This document shows positions 32,736 to 45,049 of a DNA stretch of 64,000 bases, one piece after another (position 1 is the stretch's first letter; every line of letters begins with the position of its first letter). Below the pieces are notes generated by a model. That model ran no database searches, was not told the origin of the DNA, and saw only the letters and a list, made by a program, of their open reading frames with translations. This stretch comes from Shinisaurus crocodilurus. Lineage: Eukaryota; Chordata; Lepidosauria; Squamata; Shinisauridae. A program made the position numbers and the translations under genes. The stretch is taken from contig CM037880.1 in NCBI GenBank assembly GCA_021292165.1, forward strand, positions 208,098,255 to 208,162,254, given 5' to 3'.

Positions 32736-33646
32736 CAGTGATGGCGAACCTATGGCACGGGTGCCACAGCTGGCACGCAGGAACCTCTCTGTGGGCACTC
32801 AAGCCATTGGTCACCAGATCGCGAAAACTGTCCCCTTCTGCAAAACACTAATGATTTTGTTCTTTCTCACAGTGTGGAACAGAATGATTTTATTCTAGAA
32901 TTCCTTTTACAGAATTCTTTTCTACATTGTTATCACATTTAGAAGATTTGGAAGAATGATGCACAGAGCATGGCTTGGATGTAAAGCCCTAACAGTTGAC
33001 CTGAGTGCTGCATGTGTGCTCTCAAACTAACGGAGTATGAGCCAAGGTTTGACAATTATCAGCATGCATGCAAAGGCAAAAATCACATTAATTGTGCAAA
33101 AGCATGCCCAATGCAAACTTTTACCTAATGCAGTGTTTGCAGTCCAAGACATAAAGTGTTTAAAATGTGTTAAGCACATTTAGTTTTCTTGTTTATCTTG
33201 CTCATCCTAGTACAGGTTGACTTTTACTTTTACTAGTCCGACACCTGCAGAAGCAGGGAAGGACCCGGGTAAAGCTTGCCCCATACAATTTCAGTCTGGC
33301 ATATAATCATATTACAAGTTGAGAATCCCTAATCCAAAAATACATGTCCTAATTATTTAAAAAGTTTGTATAAATTCCCTTCAGGCTATGTGTACAATGT
33401 AGTACTATAATAATTTTTGAGTTATTTTTTTTCAACAAAAAACTGTTTGTATCATTGAAAGCTCTGTTATTGTGTTTTTCTTTGAAGACAAAAGATGTTA
33501 ATTAGTTCGGACAACTGTATGAGTTGTTTTTCTGAAACTAAAACCTCGGTATTCAGGTTTAATTGCAGTGTTGGCACTTTGAAATAAATAAGTTGGTTTT
33601 GTGTTGCAGTTTGGGCACTCGGGCTCAAAAAGGTTCGCCATCACTG
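32736..33646. mobile_element. hAT element with perfect 8-bp target duplication
   Basis: 911 bp with ends CAGTGATGGCGAACCTATGG and AAGGTTCGCCATCACTG, flanked by ATCTAGGG at 32728-32735 and 33647-33654. Subterminal GGCACGGGTGCC and GGGCACTCGGGC are typical of such ends. No transposase frame longer than a few dozen codons survives, so it is non-autonomous or internally decayed. Confidence 0.9.
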
Positions 33647-33704
33647 ATCTAGGGGTTTCCTAGATCTACCTTAGTAGTTGCTTTTTCAGTGTCACCACTC
33701 AGCT

Positions 33705-33810
33705 CAAGGACTTGAATTAATCTTGAATTACCTCCTTCCAACTTTCACATAGACCTTTAGCCCCCACAGAAAGGGAGATTTCATCCACTTCCATGAGGTG
33801 GTCCCTGAAT
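33705..33810 (+). repeat. 106-bp sequence identical across the assembly gap, left copy
   Basis: Identical base for base to 33911-34016. Most simply a contig-end overlap that was not collapsed. Confidence 0.95.
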
Positions 33811-33910
33811 NNNNNNNNNNNNNNNNNNNNNNNNNNNNNNNNNNNNNNNNNNNNNNNNNNNNNNNNNNNNNNNNNNNNNNNNNNNNNNNNNNNNNNNNNN
33901 NNNNNNNNNN
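33811..33910. other. assembly gap, 100 N
   Basis: Exactly 100 N, a conventional size for unknown gaps. Open frames crossing it are artefacts. Confidence 0.99.
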
Positions 33911-34016
33911 CAAGGACTTGAATTAATCTTGAATTACCTCCTTCCAACTTTCACATAGACCTTTAGCCCCCACAGAAAGGGAGATTTCATCCACTTCCAT
34001 GAGGTGGTCCCTGAAT
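33911..34016 (+). repeat. 106-bp sequence identical across the assembly gap, right copy
   Basis: Identical to 33705-33810; sequence continues uniquely after 34016. Confidence 0.95.
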
Positions 34017-34203
34017 TCTAGTAATTTGGGTGCATGGAGAACTTAAAATCATGATTTATAGCAAAAGCTGCAGGGGTTTACATTTCCCCCCTGTCCTTTA
34101 ACACTTAAAAGAAAAGCTTTGCTTCCATTTCAAGTAGCATCATTCCCATTTGGCTATTCTCTAGGTAGGGATGGGCAGAACACAGGCTTGTGTGATCTTT
34201 GCC

Positions 34204-34443
34204 TATTTATTTATTTATTTATTTATTTATACCCCAGCCTTTTTCCTGCAAGGAACCTAAGGCGACTTACATAATCCTCCTCTCCTCTCCATTGTATCCT
34301 CACTACAACCCTATGAGGTAGGGTAGGCTGAGAGTCAGTGACTGGCCCAAAGGCACCCAGTGAGCTTCATGGCTGAGTAGGGACTAGAACTTCGATCTCC
34401 CGATTCCCAGTCCATCACTCTAATCACTATGCCACACTGGCTC
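34204..34443 (-). mobile_element. tRNA-derived SINE, copy 3
   Basis: Reverse orientation: (TTTA)n then CCTTTTTCCTGCAAGGAACC, TAAGGCGACTTACATAATCC, CTCCTCTCC, AGGTAGGGTAGGCTGAGAGT and the head GCCACACTGGCTC. Full length. Confidence 0.85.
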
Positions 34444-34512
34444 TACTTCTGGAGGAAAGATGTACTGTAAAATACTAAATGCACTGGGTTGTATACAATG
34501 GTATCCTTGGGC

Positions 34513-34727
34513 GGTATCCAAGTCAACACTAGCACTAATATAAATTACCGTATGTTGCACTAGGATAAGTGACCTCTAGCACAACACTAATAATGCTAGC
34601 TGGCATAATGGGTTTATGGGGAAAGCCCACCACACCAGCTAACGTTTTTGGTGTTGCGCTAGGGGTTGCCTATTCTAGCACAACATTATAATTATTTTAG
34701 TGCTAGTGTTGCCTGGGATACTGACCC
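34513..34727. mobile_element. foldback MITE (CAACACTAGCACTAA family)
   Basis: Left arm CAACACTAGCACTAATATAA is mirrored by TTATTTTAGTGCTAGTGTTG, with a second inverted pair inside (CTCTAGCACAACACTAATAA / CTATTCTAGCACAACATTAT gives repeated direct and inverted blocks). About 215 bp. Confidence 0.6.
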
Positions 34728-36054
34728 TTTTGTTCATAGATAGTTATTTCTTCCAGTGGAGGTTTACATGAGCGGAAGAGGGAGGGACACAATATTTATA
34801 CATTCTCCCTTTCTCTTGCAGCCCTCTGCACCATCTCCTATTCTGTGCAGAAAGGTTCCCCAACACTCTGAAGCAGGGTGTGTGTTTTTTTGTAAGGGGA
34901 GGGTTGCTGTAGAGGTAAAGAAGAATCCGCAAAAACCTGCCCTCCCCACTTAGATTCATGGAAAATTCTGCTGCTGCATCAAAGAGCCATTCATGAAATT
35001 AAGGACACCAGTGGATACCAGCTAAAACAAATAAGATGGGATAAGATTACCTGTAACAAAGTGTTAGGTTTCCCAAGCATGAATAAAAATTTTTAAAAAT
35101 GAAATGATTGAATATATGCTCAAAGTTTTAACAATAAAAGCTGGCATTTACCCATTATTTATCATCAGAGTTCATTTCAGTCCAGAGCAATGATGAAAAA
35201 AATTGAAACCAGAGTGTCTGTGATGTGCTTAAAAATTATTAATGCAAAACCAACAAAACTGCAGTGCCATTAGCAAGCTAAACATAATGATGCTACTGGC
35301 ATTGAAATTGAACTCTTCAAGCATAAGAAGAGAATTTTATTTAAACTCAGCCAACGACAATGACTGTCCTCAAGAATTAAAACATGGATGGGGCTGGTGT
35401 CCTTGAAGTTTTCCAACTGTTACGCATTGCAAGTTCTAAAGTCAAGGAGTTACATTAGACTGTAGTTAGAGGAACTTTGGGAAGTGGTTGGCATTGTAAT
35501 AGTTTAAATAACATGTGGTGTGCAGGCTAATGGAGTAAAACCTGAAAATCAGTATTTCTCTTTGTAATGAGACTGCTAAATGGATAATTGATGAAACTGC
35601 AGAGAGCTGTGAGGACAGTGGGAGATTGCTATTTCACACCTCAAGTCCTCCATGTTTTGCATTTACTTTGAAACAACTGTTTCTAAAGAGTAATATTGCT
35701 GATGTGCACTTGGTTGAGATCAGCACATAAAAAGAAAACAACTGTGATGTGTCTGTGTACTTTGATTTCCTAATGATTACAATTCTGTAGTCCATTGTAG
35801 ACCTCCACACTTTTTTTATTTATTTATCATAAATTATGTTTCCCCCTTCCATATGTGTGGAATTATGTTTCTCCCTTCACATAGAAATTAGGTGTGGCCC
35901 TTCTCATTTCACAATTGTGGCAAGGGAGTTATGCTACATGGCTCTTTTGCATCAGATCACACAGGAAGAACCCACCATGCTGCATTTCCTTTCTACACCC
36001 ATATTCTACAAGTTCCCAGGGTTGATGCTGGTATGAGAATGAGCCATGAAACAA
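34728..36054. other. intronic sequence, nothing recognised
   Basis: AT-rich. Frames at 34744-34959 on both strands and 35836-36036 show no domain. No bounded repeat. Confidence 0.4.
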
Positions 36055-36375
36055 TCTTGTCCTACATGTCCTGGAATTACTCACGCCTGGCGAGGCCTTA
36101 CCTTTTCTTCGGGGCAGCTCGCCCACTCCGCGGCAAGCCGCCCACGCAGCCCGTTCCGTCCCGTCACTTCCGGGACCGGAAATGACACGACAGAATCCTG
36201 CGCAGGCGCGCTGGACCCCTGTGGTGTGTTCTGCACCTGCGCAGGGTCCCGTTGCGTCTCGGAAGCGACAAACGGGCCACAGCAGCCCGATCGAGTGGCG
36301 CACCGCGCCGCTCAGAAGATAGAGTCAGGTCGGCGCCAACCCCGAAAATTGACTCGGAGGCGCTGACCCGGCTTG
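36055..36375. mobile_element. F3: GC-rich foldback element
   Basis: A CpG-rich island in AT-rich intron with CCCGTCACTTCCGGGACCGG, TGCGCAGGCGCGCTGGACCC and CTGCGCAGGGTCCCGTTGCG. It carries the GGTCCC/CACTTCC core of the other foldbacks, but its terminal repeats are not clear. Overlapping open frames on both strands are composition artefacts. Confidence 0.5.
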
Positions 36376-37559
36376 GATCCACTGCTAAGTGCAATCATAT
36401 ATATTTTTACTCAAAAGTAAAGTGTATTCAGTTGGACTTACTCCCAGATAGGTGAGTAAAGGATTGTACCAATTTAAACAAAGACAGGTCCAATATCAGC
36501 AAGGGTAGGTAGAGAGAGTTTGTTGGTTGGCTCCTACTTCTGTCTTTACCAATCCAAATAAAATCCAAGTGCAATGATCACATAGAAACTGACTATGAAA
36601 ACTGTGTAACATAAAACATTTTTTAAAGATATCAAAATTACTATGGATACATGATACTTGCAAATGACCAGAAAACACATTATTTTCTTGGTGTCATGAG
36701 AACTAGTATTTCCTGTCCCCTTACCTTCTACTTTTCAAGTACTTGTTGGCATCCCTGCACTGAGTTACATTATTGTAATATGTCAGTTAATCCAGAGGTT
36801 TTTAAATATTAGCTAGATATCTGACTCAGCTATCCAGATCAGCTTACAGGGAAACCTTTTGCCTGAGTTCTCAAAGAGCCCCTTATGTTTTGATAAACAA
36901 TTTTTGAGCAGCAGAAAAGAGTCCATACCTAGAATAATATATTGTTTGTTAAGTTTAAAGCTCGCCAAAAGGCTAGGTCTGAATATGAGATGTGTATTTC
37001 CTCACTGAGGTTTTACTATTTATAAAATGCGGTCAGGGAGTGCAGGATAAAAGAAAGTGTTACTTGGTAGTGTTGGCTGCACAGCAATAAAAGTTAAATC
37101 CTGTAGAAAGAAGATTGTTGAAATGAAAGTGATCCTATGGTGCAAAATAGAAGAGCCTGAAAAGTTATCCAGAACAAACAAACAAACAACTTGTTGAAGG
37201 TGTCAAATAGTAGTAGATTGTATATCCACTATAAATATAATGTAGTCTTTTAAACTATCCAGAATTACTGTAGAAGTTGCACCATTTCAATGGGTTTTCA
37301 TTTGAACCTTCACCACTGACATGTTTTTTTTAAAATTTTTATTTATATTTTTTTTAAATGACATGTTCTTATAATGGTTAAATAAAGGTGTCAGGGTGCT
37401 TAGTTTTGGCAAGCCCACTCTTTCACTTATGTTACTAAAAATGAAAGACTTTCTTTGTTACAAATATATCCAACCAGAGTTTTTCGGGACCTTATCTCTC
37501 GCCCATTAATTAAGAAAAAACCTTGAACCAGCTGTGACTACGCGCAATCTTCCTAACTT
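36376..37559. other. intronic sequence, mostly unrecognised
   Basis: 36390-36470 holds TGCAATCATATATATTTTTA, TTGGACTTACTCCCAGATAG and GGATTGTACC, a degraded AATCCTAT-family MITE. The rest is AT-rich with no feature I can support. Confidence 0.4.
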
Positions 37560-39206
37560 TCTGGGAGGAAAAAAACTGTCCTTGGGAAGTGGAAATCTGC
37601 GCTTACCACTGCCCCCAGGCAATCCTCCAGTAAACAGCCCCCTTTGAAATTGGCATTAGAGCCAAATGACGTTCTGGAAGCTCAGGTTATTAACTCCTTC
37701 GGAACTTTTTCCAAATCAGAACAGGATGATCTCGTTGCCAAGCTCGATCGCCTCAAGGAAATGCTTACATTTGCAAGCACCTCTGCTGAACCACTACGCA
37801 CATTGTTATCTCCAAAAGAAAATCACCAGGAGGAGGAAAGAGTAATGGACCTTGAAATTGGTCCAGGGTTACAAACAGAGGGGGCAGGGAGTCCAGCATG
37901 CACCTGTTCAAGTGACAAGGTTATGCCACTTCTTGAAAACCTTCCCCCCCTTAAAGAGGACTGCTACACTGAATCGCTACACTGAACATTCTCAAGACCA
38001 TCTCACCACCAGTTGAGGAGACTCCACCATCTCAAAGCCCAGAGCCTATGGATGATCATTTGACTGTCCCTCTTATTCCTAACAATTTATTAATAGAAGG
38101 ACATAATGACTATGAAATTGACTTACAATCAGTATGTAATGATGTTCCCAATACTGACTTAGGACATTCAATCTTTCTGGCCCAAGAACTACAAGAAGCA
38201 CTTCTTAAGGAAAGCCTCTACAGGCTGGCTCTTCTACACAGCAAACCCAGCTTCAACCAAGGCTGCATCTGCCTCAAGGGAACTGTGTTGGGAACCATTT
38301 GATTCTGTGAATAGCCCTGGCTCCCCAAACTTAGTCTATTCTAATAACATGCTTAACAACAGTGCTTTTTTGGACACTGCAGGTCGCTTAGATCAGGAAG
38401 ATTAGTAGGAAAGCAAGCTGGGCATTTATTGTGTATTTTGTCATGGAACATGGCAGGGTGGCTGAACAAATTTATTGACCCGGAATTCACCACCTACATG
38501 CAATCGTTTGATTTACTGTGCTAACAAGAAACCTGGCTTACAGACGCCACTGATATTCGACTACAAGGCTCCAAATAGTGGCTCTTCCAGCTATTAAAAG
38601 ATGTAAATATGGGTGTGGGAGTGGAGGTCTGGCCATCCTTATCGCTACTGATACACAAATGGATATAAGGCATTTAAAATTAACAAACAATGGATATATT
38701 CAGTCAGTATTAGTAAATTCTCTTAAAATTAATCAAATTATTTGTTTAAATGTATATATTCCTCCCAAGTCTATAAATTATAATGCAAAAAAGTCTGGCA
38801 GGATTTGGAACAAGTGTTACAATGTATTGAGAAAATATCCCCAAGAACAGAGGTTTTGTTGTGTGGGGATTTTAATGAATAAGTTTTGGCTTTAGACGAG
38901 GACAATACTAATATCCCTGATAGATCCTCACAGGATAGGAATATTAACAAAAATGGACAAATGCTCTATTCCCTTGCATATAAGTATCATCTACAATGTT
39001 TAAATGGGGGGCCTTTGGATAAGACAAAAGGTCACTACACCTACATATCCCAGAGCAGGGGCAGTGTGGTAGACTATATTTTTGTCTTATATGCTATCTA
39101 TCTAAAAACCCAATCATTTCATGTAGAAGAACGGGCAGATAGCGACCACCTCTCATTGGTAGCACAGGTAGGCTATGCAAAGAGCAATAAATTGCCCACT
39201 GTCATA

Positions 39207-40664
39207 CAGTAATACCTTGGATTACGAGTAACCCGGTGTGCGAGCATTTTGAAAGACGAGCAAAGTTTTGCAAAAATTTTGACTTGCTAAACGAGCGAGG
39301 TCTTGCAAAACGAGCACACCGGGTTACTCGCTGCCGCGAGGAGCCGCCTGGGAGCCGGCGCAGAGCAAGCGGCTGCGCCTGGCCTCCACGGCTCCCTGCC
39401 AGGGAGCCGGCAAAGCACTGCCAGCTCCATGGCAGGGAGCTGCGTGGAGGCGCTCCCACCGCTCCCTACCTTTTCTTTTCCAGCGGAGGCTCACTGAGGG
39501 GAGGCGAGCCGCCCATGCTGCCATACCCGGTCCCATCGCATCCTGAAGCGGCTCCCTTTTCTTTTCCATGTGGCTCCCTTTTCTTTTCCAGCAGCGGCTC
39601 TGCTCTCCTCAGCGAGCTGCCCGCGCTGCCATCGGCGGTCCCGTCACATCCGGAAGTGATGTGATGGGACCGGCGGCACAGGCGGCTTGCTGCGGAAAGG
39701 CGAGCCGCTGCTGGAAAAGCGGCTCCCTTTTCTTCTGCATGTGGCTCCCTTTTCTTTTCCAGCAGCGGCTCGCCTCCCCTCAGCGAGCCGCCCGCGCCGC
39801 CATCGCCAGTCCCGTTGCGTCACTTCCGGGGGGAGATGATGCGATGGGACCGGCGATGGCAGCGCGGGCGGCTCGCTGAGGGGAGGCGAGCCGCTGCTGG
39901 AAAAGAAAAAGGAGCGACATGGAGAGAAAAGGGAGCCGCTTTTCAGCAGCGGCTTGCCTCTCCGCAGCGAGCCGCCGCGCCGCCGGTCCCGTCGTGTCAC
40001 TTCCGGATGCGACGGGACCACCGATGGCAGCGCGGGCGGCTCGCTGAGGAGACCAGAGCCGCCGCTGGAAAAGAAAGAGAGCCGCATGGAAAAGAAAAGG
40101 GAGCCACATGGAAAGAAAAGGGAGCCGCTTCAGGATGTGATGGGACCAGGTATGGCAGCGTGGGCGGCTCGCCTCCCCTCAGTGAGACTCCACTGGAAAA
40201 GAAAAGGTAGGGAGCGGTGGGAGCGCCTCCACACTGCTCCCTGCCAGGGAGCTGGCAGTGCTTTGCCAGCTCCCTGGCAGGGAGCCATGGAGGCCAGGTG
40301 CGGCCACTCGCTCTGCTGGCGCCTCGTGCTGCTGCTTCCCTGCCTGGGAGCCGGCACAGCAGCGCGGGAGGCGCCCGCAGAGCGAGTAGAGGTGTGGCGC
40401 AGCGCAGCCGCTTGCTCTGCAGGTGCCTCGCGCTGCGGTGCCGGCTCCCAGGAATTCATTCCACAAGCATTTAATCACTGCTTTGCCAGCTCCCTCCATG
40501 GGGCTCCCTGCCAGGGAGCCGGCAAAGCAGAGATTAAATGCTTGTGGAACGAATCATCTGAGTTCCCATTATTTCTAATGGGGAAACTCGCTTCGATATG
40601 CGAGTTTTTTGGATTACGAGCATGGTTCCGGAACGAATTATGCTCGTAATCCAAGGTAATACTG
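39207..40664. mobile_element. F7: 1.46-kb TA-flanked Tigger-like element with GC-rich foldback interior
   Basis: Ends CAGTAATACCTTGGATTACG and CGTAATCCAAGGTAATACTG, with TA at 39205-39206 and 40665-40666: Tc1/mariner insertion. The ends match the MITEs at 8391 and 11672. The interior is very GC- and CpG-rich and made of repeated, opposed modules: CGGCTCGCCTCCCCTCAGCG, GAGCCGCCCGCGCCGCCAT and GTCCCGTNGNGTCACTTCCG recur several times in both orientations. About a dozen long open frames fall here on both strands; their peptides repeat one another, as expected from inverted repeats rather than genes. Inserted in the LINE 37560-42840. Confidence 0.85.
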
Positions 40665-41626
40665 TACGCTCTATGCAGGGTGTGTGTATTGGAGAAAGGC
40701 GTATCAGATGAATATTAACTCTGGCAGATGAAATAAAGCAAACTTTGGGGAATCAGATTATCAGACTATGATGAAGTTAAGAGATGAATTTATAAACGAG
40801 ACAGGGAATACCCTCAATCTGTACCAGGCCCTGTTAGAACAATTAAGACCATTTTGGTTAAATCTGGGCACCAAAAGACAGAACCACATACAAAATCCTG
40901 GTTTGATGCAGAGTGTAGAAAAAGTAAACCATCTCTGGTAAAAGTAGCCAGATTTTTAAGAAAACATAAAGATGATGACCAAATCAGGAAGTTTTTAATG
41001 AGCGCTTCGCTGTATAAGAAACTTTTAAGAGCCAAAAAGAAGAGTTATGTAAATAAATTTTGGAAGGAATTTATATAAATGACATCACTCAGGAGCTTTC
41101 CTCCCCTGCCTATTTCCCTCCTGCAGTTGGGAAACAGAAGATCCCAGTCCTGCTCTATGCAGATGACATGGCACTTATTAACTCAAATTGGCATGAGAAT
41201 ACTTACTAAATTCAGAAACTACTGTAAACGGGAAGGCCTATCCATTAATCATAGCAAAACAAAAGTGGTTGTGTTTGCCAAAAGACATGAGCAGCATAAA
41301 TGGACCCTGGATGGACACAGTATTGAACAATGTCGTTCATTCAAGTATTTAGCATTGATTTTTTCTGAAAATACCCTATGGCATACCCACGAAGCAATTA
41401 CATTCTCAGCTACCCGTTTACTGGGACCTAGAAAGAGACTGCACTATACTGAGGGCTATTGCTTAGTAGAACCAACCTTAAAGATCTTTGCAGCCAAGAT
41501 TGTGTCCCATCTCATATATGGTGCACCAATCTGGGGCAGTTACTGCAGAGATAAACTTGAGATTATGCAAAACAAGTTCCTGCGCATGCTTCTGGCAGTG
41601 CCACACAGTACACCCATGGGGGTTAC

Positions 41627-41956
41627 ACGTACCTTGGGTGGGCTCGCTGCTCTCTGTGGCTCGGTTCTCCGCGCTGGCGGCGGCCCGATCTCGCTCTTCT
41701 GAGTGGCATGGAGCATTCTCCGCACCGCTCAAGCTGCCAGCGCCGGTTGAGCTGCGGTTCTCCGGACCGTCACTTCCGGCTGCTCCAGTGCGCCCTGTTG
41801 CCCTGGTTTCTCCCGCCAAAAAGATAGCACGGGGGTCCAGCGCGCCGGAAGTGACGCGACTGGACCAGAGCGGGTGGTGTGAAGAGCCGAGCCGAGGAGC
41901 TGCCTGCCCGAGTTCGGCCCCACTTGCACCCGCGTGAGCAACCGGTTACATCCCTA
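41627..41956. mobile_element. F8: GC-rich foldback hAT element inside the LINE
   Basis: Interrupts the LINE reading frame after LLAVPHSTP; ends CCGGTTACATCCCTA at 41956, the same right end as F1 and F2. Contains opposed CCGTCACTTCCGGCTG and CGCCGGAAGTGACGCGACTG around TGTTGCCCTGGTTTCTC. The left end GGGTTACACGTACC is only partly similar to the family terminus. Confidence 0.7.
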
Positions 41957-42840
41957 AACCTGGTGCACTATTAAGGACTTAACTAGGTCTCCCTTCCCTG
42001 AATGCACGTATACACAAATCCATAATATTGTATTGGAAAAAATTAACATCATTGCCAGAAAACCATTTAGCAAAACTATGCTTTTTGGATTTGCAGAATA
42101 GAGAAGGCTGGGCAAACTCTTGCAGATGCTTGATGCTGAGTTATTCGATTCCCTTAACAACGACAATACAGGATGTGTCTGATTATAAGATCCGAGATAT
42201 TGTGTTTGGCGAAGATGCCAAAAGAGATCTTGAATATATAAAAAACTGCAAATCTGCCACTTGGTACGCCAAGATTAAAACAGATCACAAAGGGCAAGCT
42301 AACTGCGAAAGTTAACCTCTTCTGTTAGGCACGCTTTTACCCAGCTCAGATTTGAAACAATGCCCACTGAGTTTTTGGCTGGAAGATTTTCTAACAGACC
42401 TGCACAAATGCGTTTTTGCATATGTGAAACAGGGCACATTGAAGATCTGGTACATTATATTCTATAATCTATACTGCCCACTATATAATTCACCCAGGGC
42501 CAGATTTATTCTTCCTTTTCAGACCACTTTAGAAGGTCAATCAGATGATTTTAAAATTAGATGGTTGTTGGCTGATGTGGACAAATGTGTTAGCTACAGG
42601 ATAGCTCTGTTTGTGTTAGCTGCAAGGAAAATAAGGGCAGCCTTTATAAACCAACTACTGCCAAACCATAAGGGGCCATACAAAAAGAATGTTTCTAAAC
42701 CTTGATTATTTTATAGCATTTTGTTTCATTATTATTAAATGTTCTTCCTGTTTTTATTTTATTTCACACCTCATGTATATATGTATTGTGTTTGTGATGG
42801 CCATTGGCTATAAACAATAAAATTCTGAGAGAAATTACAG

Positions 42841-45049
42841 GTATACCTTAGAATTTTATCTTCACCCATGGATTTGCACTGATCACATTTTTCCAAATGA
42901 GGCTTAAACGTGTTTTTTGTTGTTTTGTTTTATTTATTGTTTTGCCTAACTAAAAAAAATGTGGCAAGAATGTACATTTGAATTACAAATCTCTCTCCAG
43001 CTTTTCATTGCACATTAACCATGTTATCGCATTAACATGCTTTAGGGGAGAAGATTAGAGACATTTTAGGGTCAATAAAAATTAGGCTCAATAGAAATTC
43101 AAATATGTGTAGGGATGAGTGAGAAATTAGCTCCCTTGAGGTTTTTTATGGATTTAGCCAATTTGCACCTCCTGAGCCTTTCAGCAAGTTGAGACAGAGT
43201 TGCATTCCATAATCCACATTTTTGCAAGCTATCCAATGCAGCTCATCTCAAGAAAAATGAGCACAGAAGTGTGTATATTAGGGGAAAGTGTGCAAAAAAT
43301 GTGTATGTTTGAGGGGGTGGGAAGTGCACAAACAGCATTTCAGCAATGTAAAGTATTTTGCCAAATGTGTATGTTTAAAATGCTTCCAAAATATCTACAT
43401 TAGGGGGGAAAGTGCACAAAAGAAGTACAAGTTTCCATATGGATTAAAAATGAATAAATAGCAAGCTCATGCAGAAATGGGATTTAATGAGTTTGAGCTC
43501 AAAAAACTGACAGTATTAGTGAGGCCAAGACTGACAGATCCATCCACCCCTAAGTGTGGAAGAAATTTGATACTACTACACTACTACACTTTTACTGAGC
43601 TCCAAGCTTGTCCAGGGCAATGCTGATTAATAAATTCATTTTAACAACTGTGAATGTGAAATTCCGGATGTGGGCAAATTATAGACTAACTAATCTTTGT
43701 TAAGAAAGGTATGATACTATAAACCTCTGCCCATCCAGAGGTCAAACAGGAGCATTATTTTTGAAACAAAGGAGCCACCCCATCAAGGGCTGGATTAAAA
43801 GAAGAGGTGATACTTTGTATTAATCATAATCACTAATAGATGGCGAAATTCTGTTTGAAGGAGTCCAATGTAGGGAGCAAGAGACCGGGCAGATAATTAG
43901 AGCATAGCAAAGTTTCTAGCGATCTACTCTCTCAAGCCCAAGCATGTTTGGAAATAACACTAATATCATGGAATTTACTTCAAACTAATACCTAGCCATG
44001 ACTATAGGCTGTACATGTCATCAGGATTCTGTTCATTCACAGTTCATAGCTGCATGTTTATTGTCACTACCATCTTGTCCTTTATATTACATTTAATCCT
44101 TGCATTTGTCTCTGTCTTATCCCAAGAAGCTAAGCAAGGAAGTAACAAGTGAATCTTGCTGTTATACCATTTGCTATCTTGAGCTTCCCCCTCTCAGCCC
44201 AGTTTAAAAAAATATAAACCACACATTATTTTAAATTTAATAATACAAGAGTATGAGAATAATGTATGCAAAGGCTTATACATAAATCTTGCTCTGTTTA
44301 CCCTAACACAAATTTCATTATTATATTTGGGTTCTAATCTCTGAATTCATAAGATGCATTTTCTCTTATTAAAAACCTGCAGTTTCTACATAGTATAACA
44401 GATGGCAGTGACAAAGTGACTGTGGGACATGATTTCTGAATATATTATTTTAATTCATATAATATCTGAAATCCTTTATAAATAGCATCAGCTGTCAGAG
44501 ATAAATATGGAAAAAGCAGATCTTAAAAAGAAACATTTGATCTTTCACTTGTAGATGAAGAGATGAAAGTATGGTTCAAATACATACCATATTTATTATT
44601 TTTCTAAAATGCTATAGTCATTCTGTTGATCTAAATCAAAAATTATTCTTAAAATAAATTGATTGGGTTCAAGGTGTTTGTTACATGCAAAATTAAACAC
44701 AGAGATATGAAGAACATAAAACACACTATTCTCTGACCGTGGCAGGCTTCCTCCTCCTATGTATTCACCTGAGAAAAATCAGGAATAGCATATAGATATT
44801 AGCTTGTGAGGTATATACCCACAACTTAATTTTTACCCATTTTTTAATGTTCAAAAGGATCTCCGCTTCCCACCCCACCCCTGAATTTACTATCTTTGTA
44901 AAATTCCAGTGATTATCTTTATCTTGCTAAGTTTATGGATTTGCAACCGGCTCCAACATCCGATATGACACATGCAGAACTATTTTTTGTATCAGTTTTC
45001 AACTTGTCCCATTTTCACCCCGTACTTCAGCTATGATGCAGAGAAATAC
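42841..45049. other. intronic sequence, nothing recognised
   Basis: 43130-43560 repeats GAAAGTGTGCAAAAAATGTG-like phrases three times and may be an old repeat. Otherwise AT-rich without domains. Confidence 0.35.

Larger units (their letters stand above)
37560..42840 (+). mobile_element. APE-type non-LTR retrotransposon (LINE), near full span but broken
   Basis: Order on the plus strand: an ORF1-like frame 37644-37985; an apurinic-type endonuclease from about 38430 (SWNMAGWLNKF, then QETWLTDA after an in-frame stop, CGDFNE at about 38860, SVVDYIFV and ADSDHLSL at about 39065-39160); linker WFDAECRKSKPSL at about 40900; the reverse transcriptase C-terminal half (LLYADDMALI at about 41150, SINHSKTKVVVFAKR, FAAKIVSHLIYGAPIW); and a C-terminal Cys/His segment MRFCICETGHIEDLVHYIL at about 42410. 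The 3' end is GATGGCCATTGGCTATAAAC. Most reverse transcriptase fingers and palm are deleted near 41080. Two elements interrupt it (39207-40664, 41627-41956). I could not assign the clade; the endonuclease type excludes R4-like restriction-endonuclease LINEs. Confidence 0.8.

Noticed and set aside
33717..33947. Open frames across the run of N
   Set aside because: Artefact of translating unknown bases.
36055..36375. A CpG island or promoter for an unknown gene
   Set aside because: High CpG is explained by the same GTCCC/CACTTCC modules found in the foldback elements. No exon or splice donor follows.
39236..40649. About a dozen overlapping open frames up to 231 codons on both strands
   Set aside because: They lie wholly inside the GC-rich foldback interior of 39207-40664. 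Their peptides repeat each other in both orientations, and CpG-rich sequence has few stop codons.
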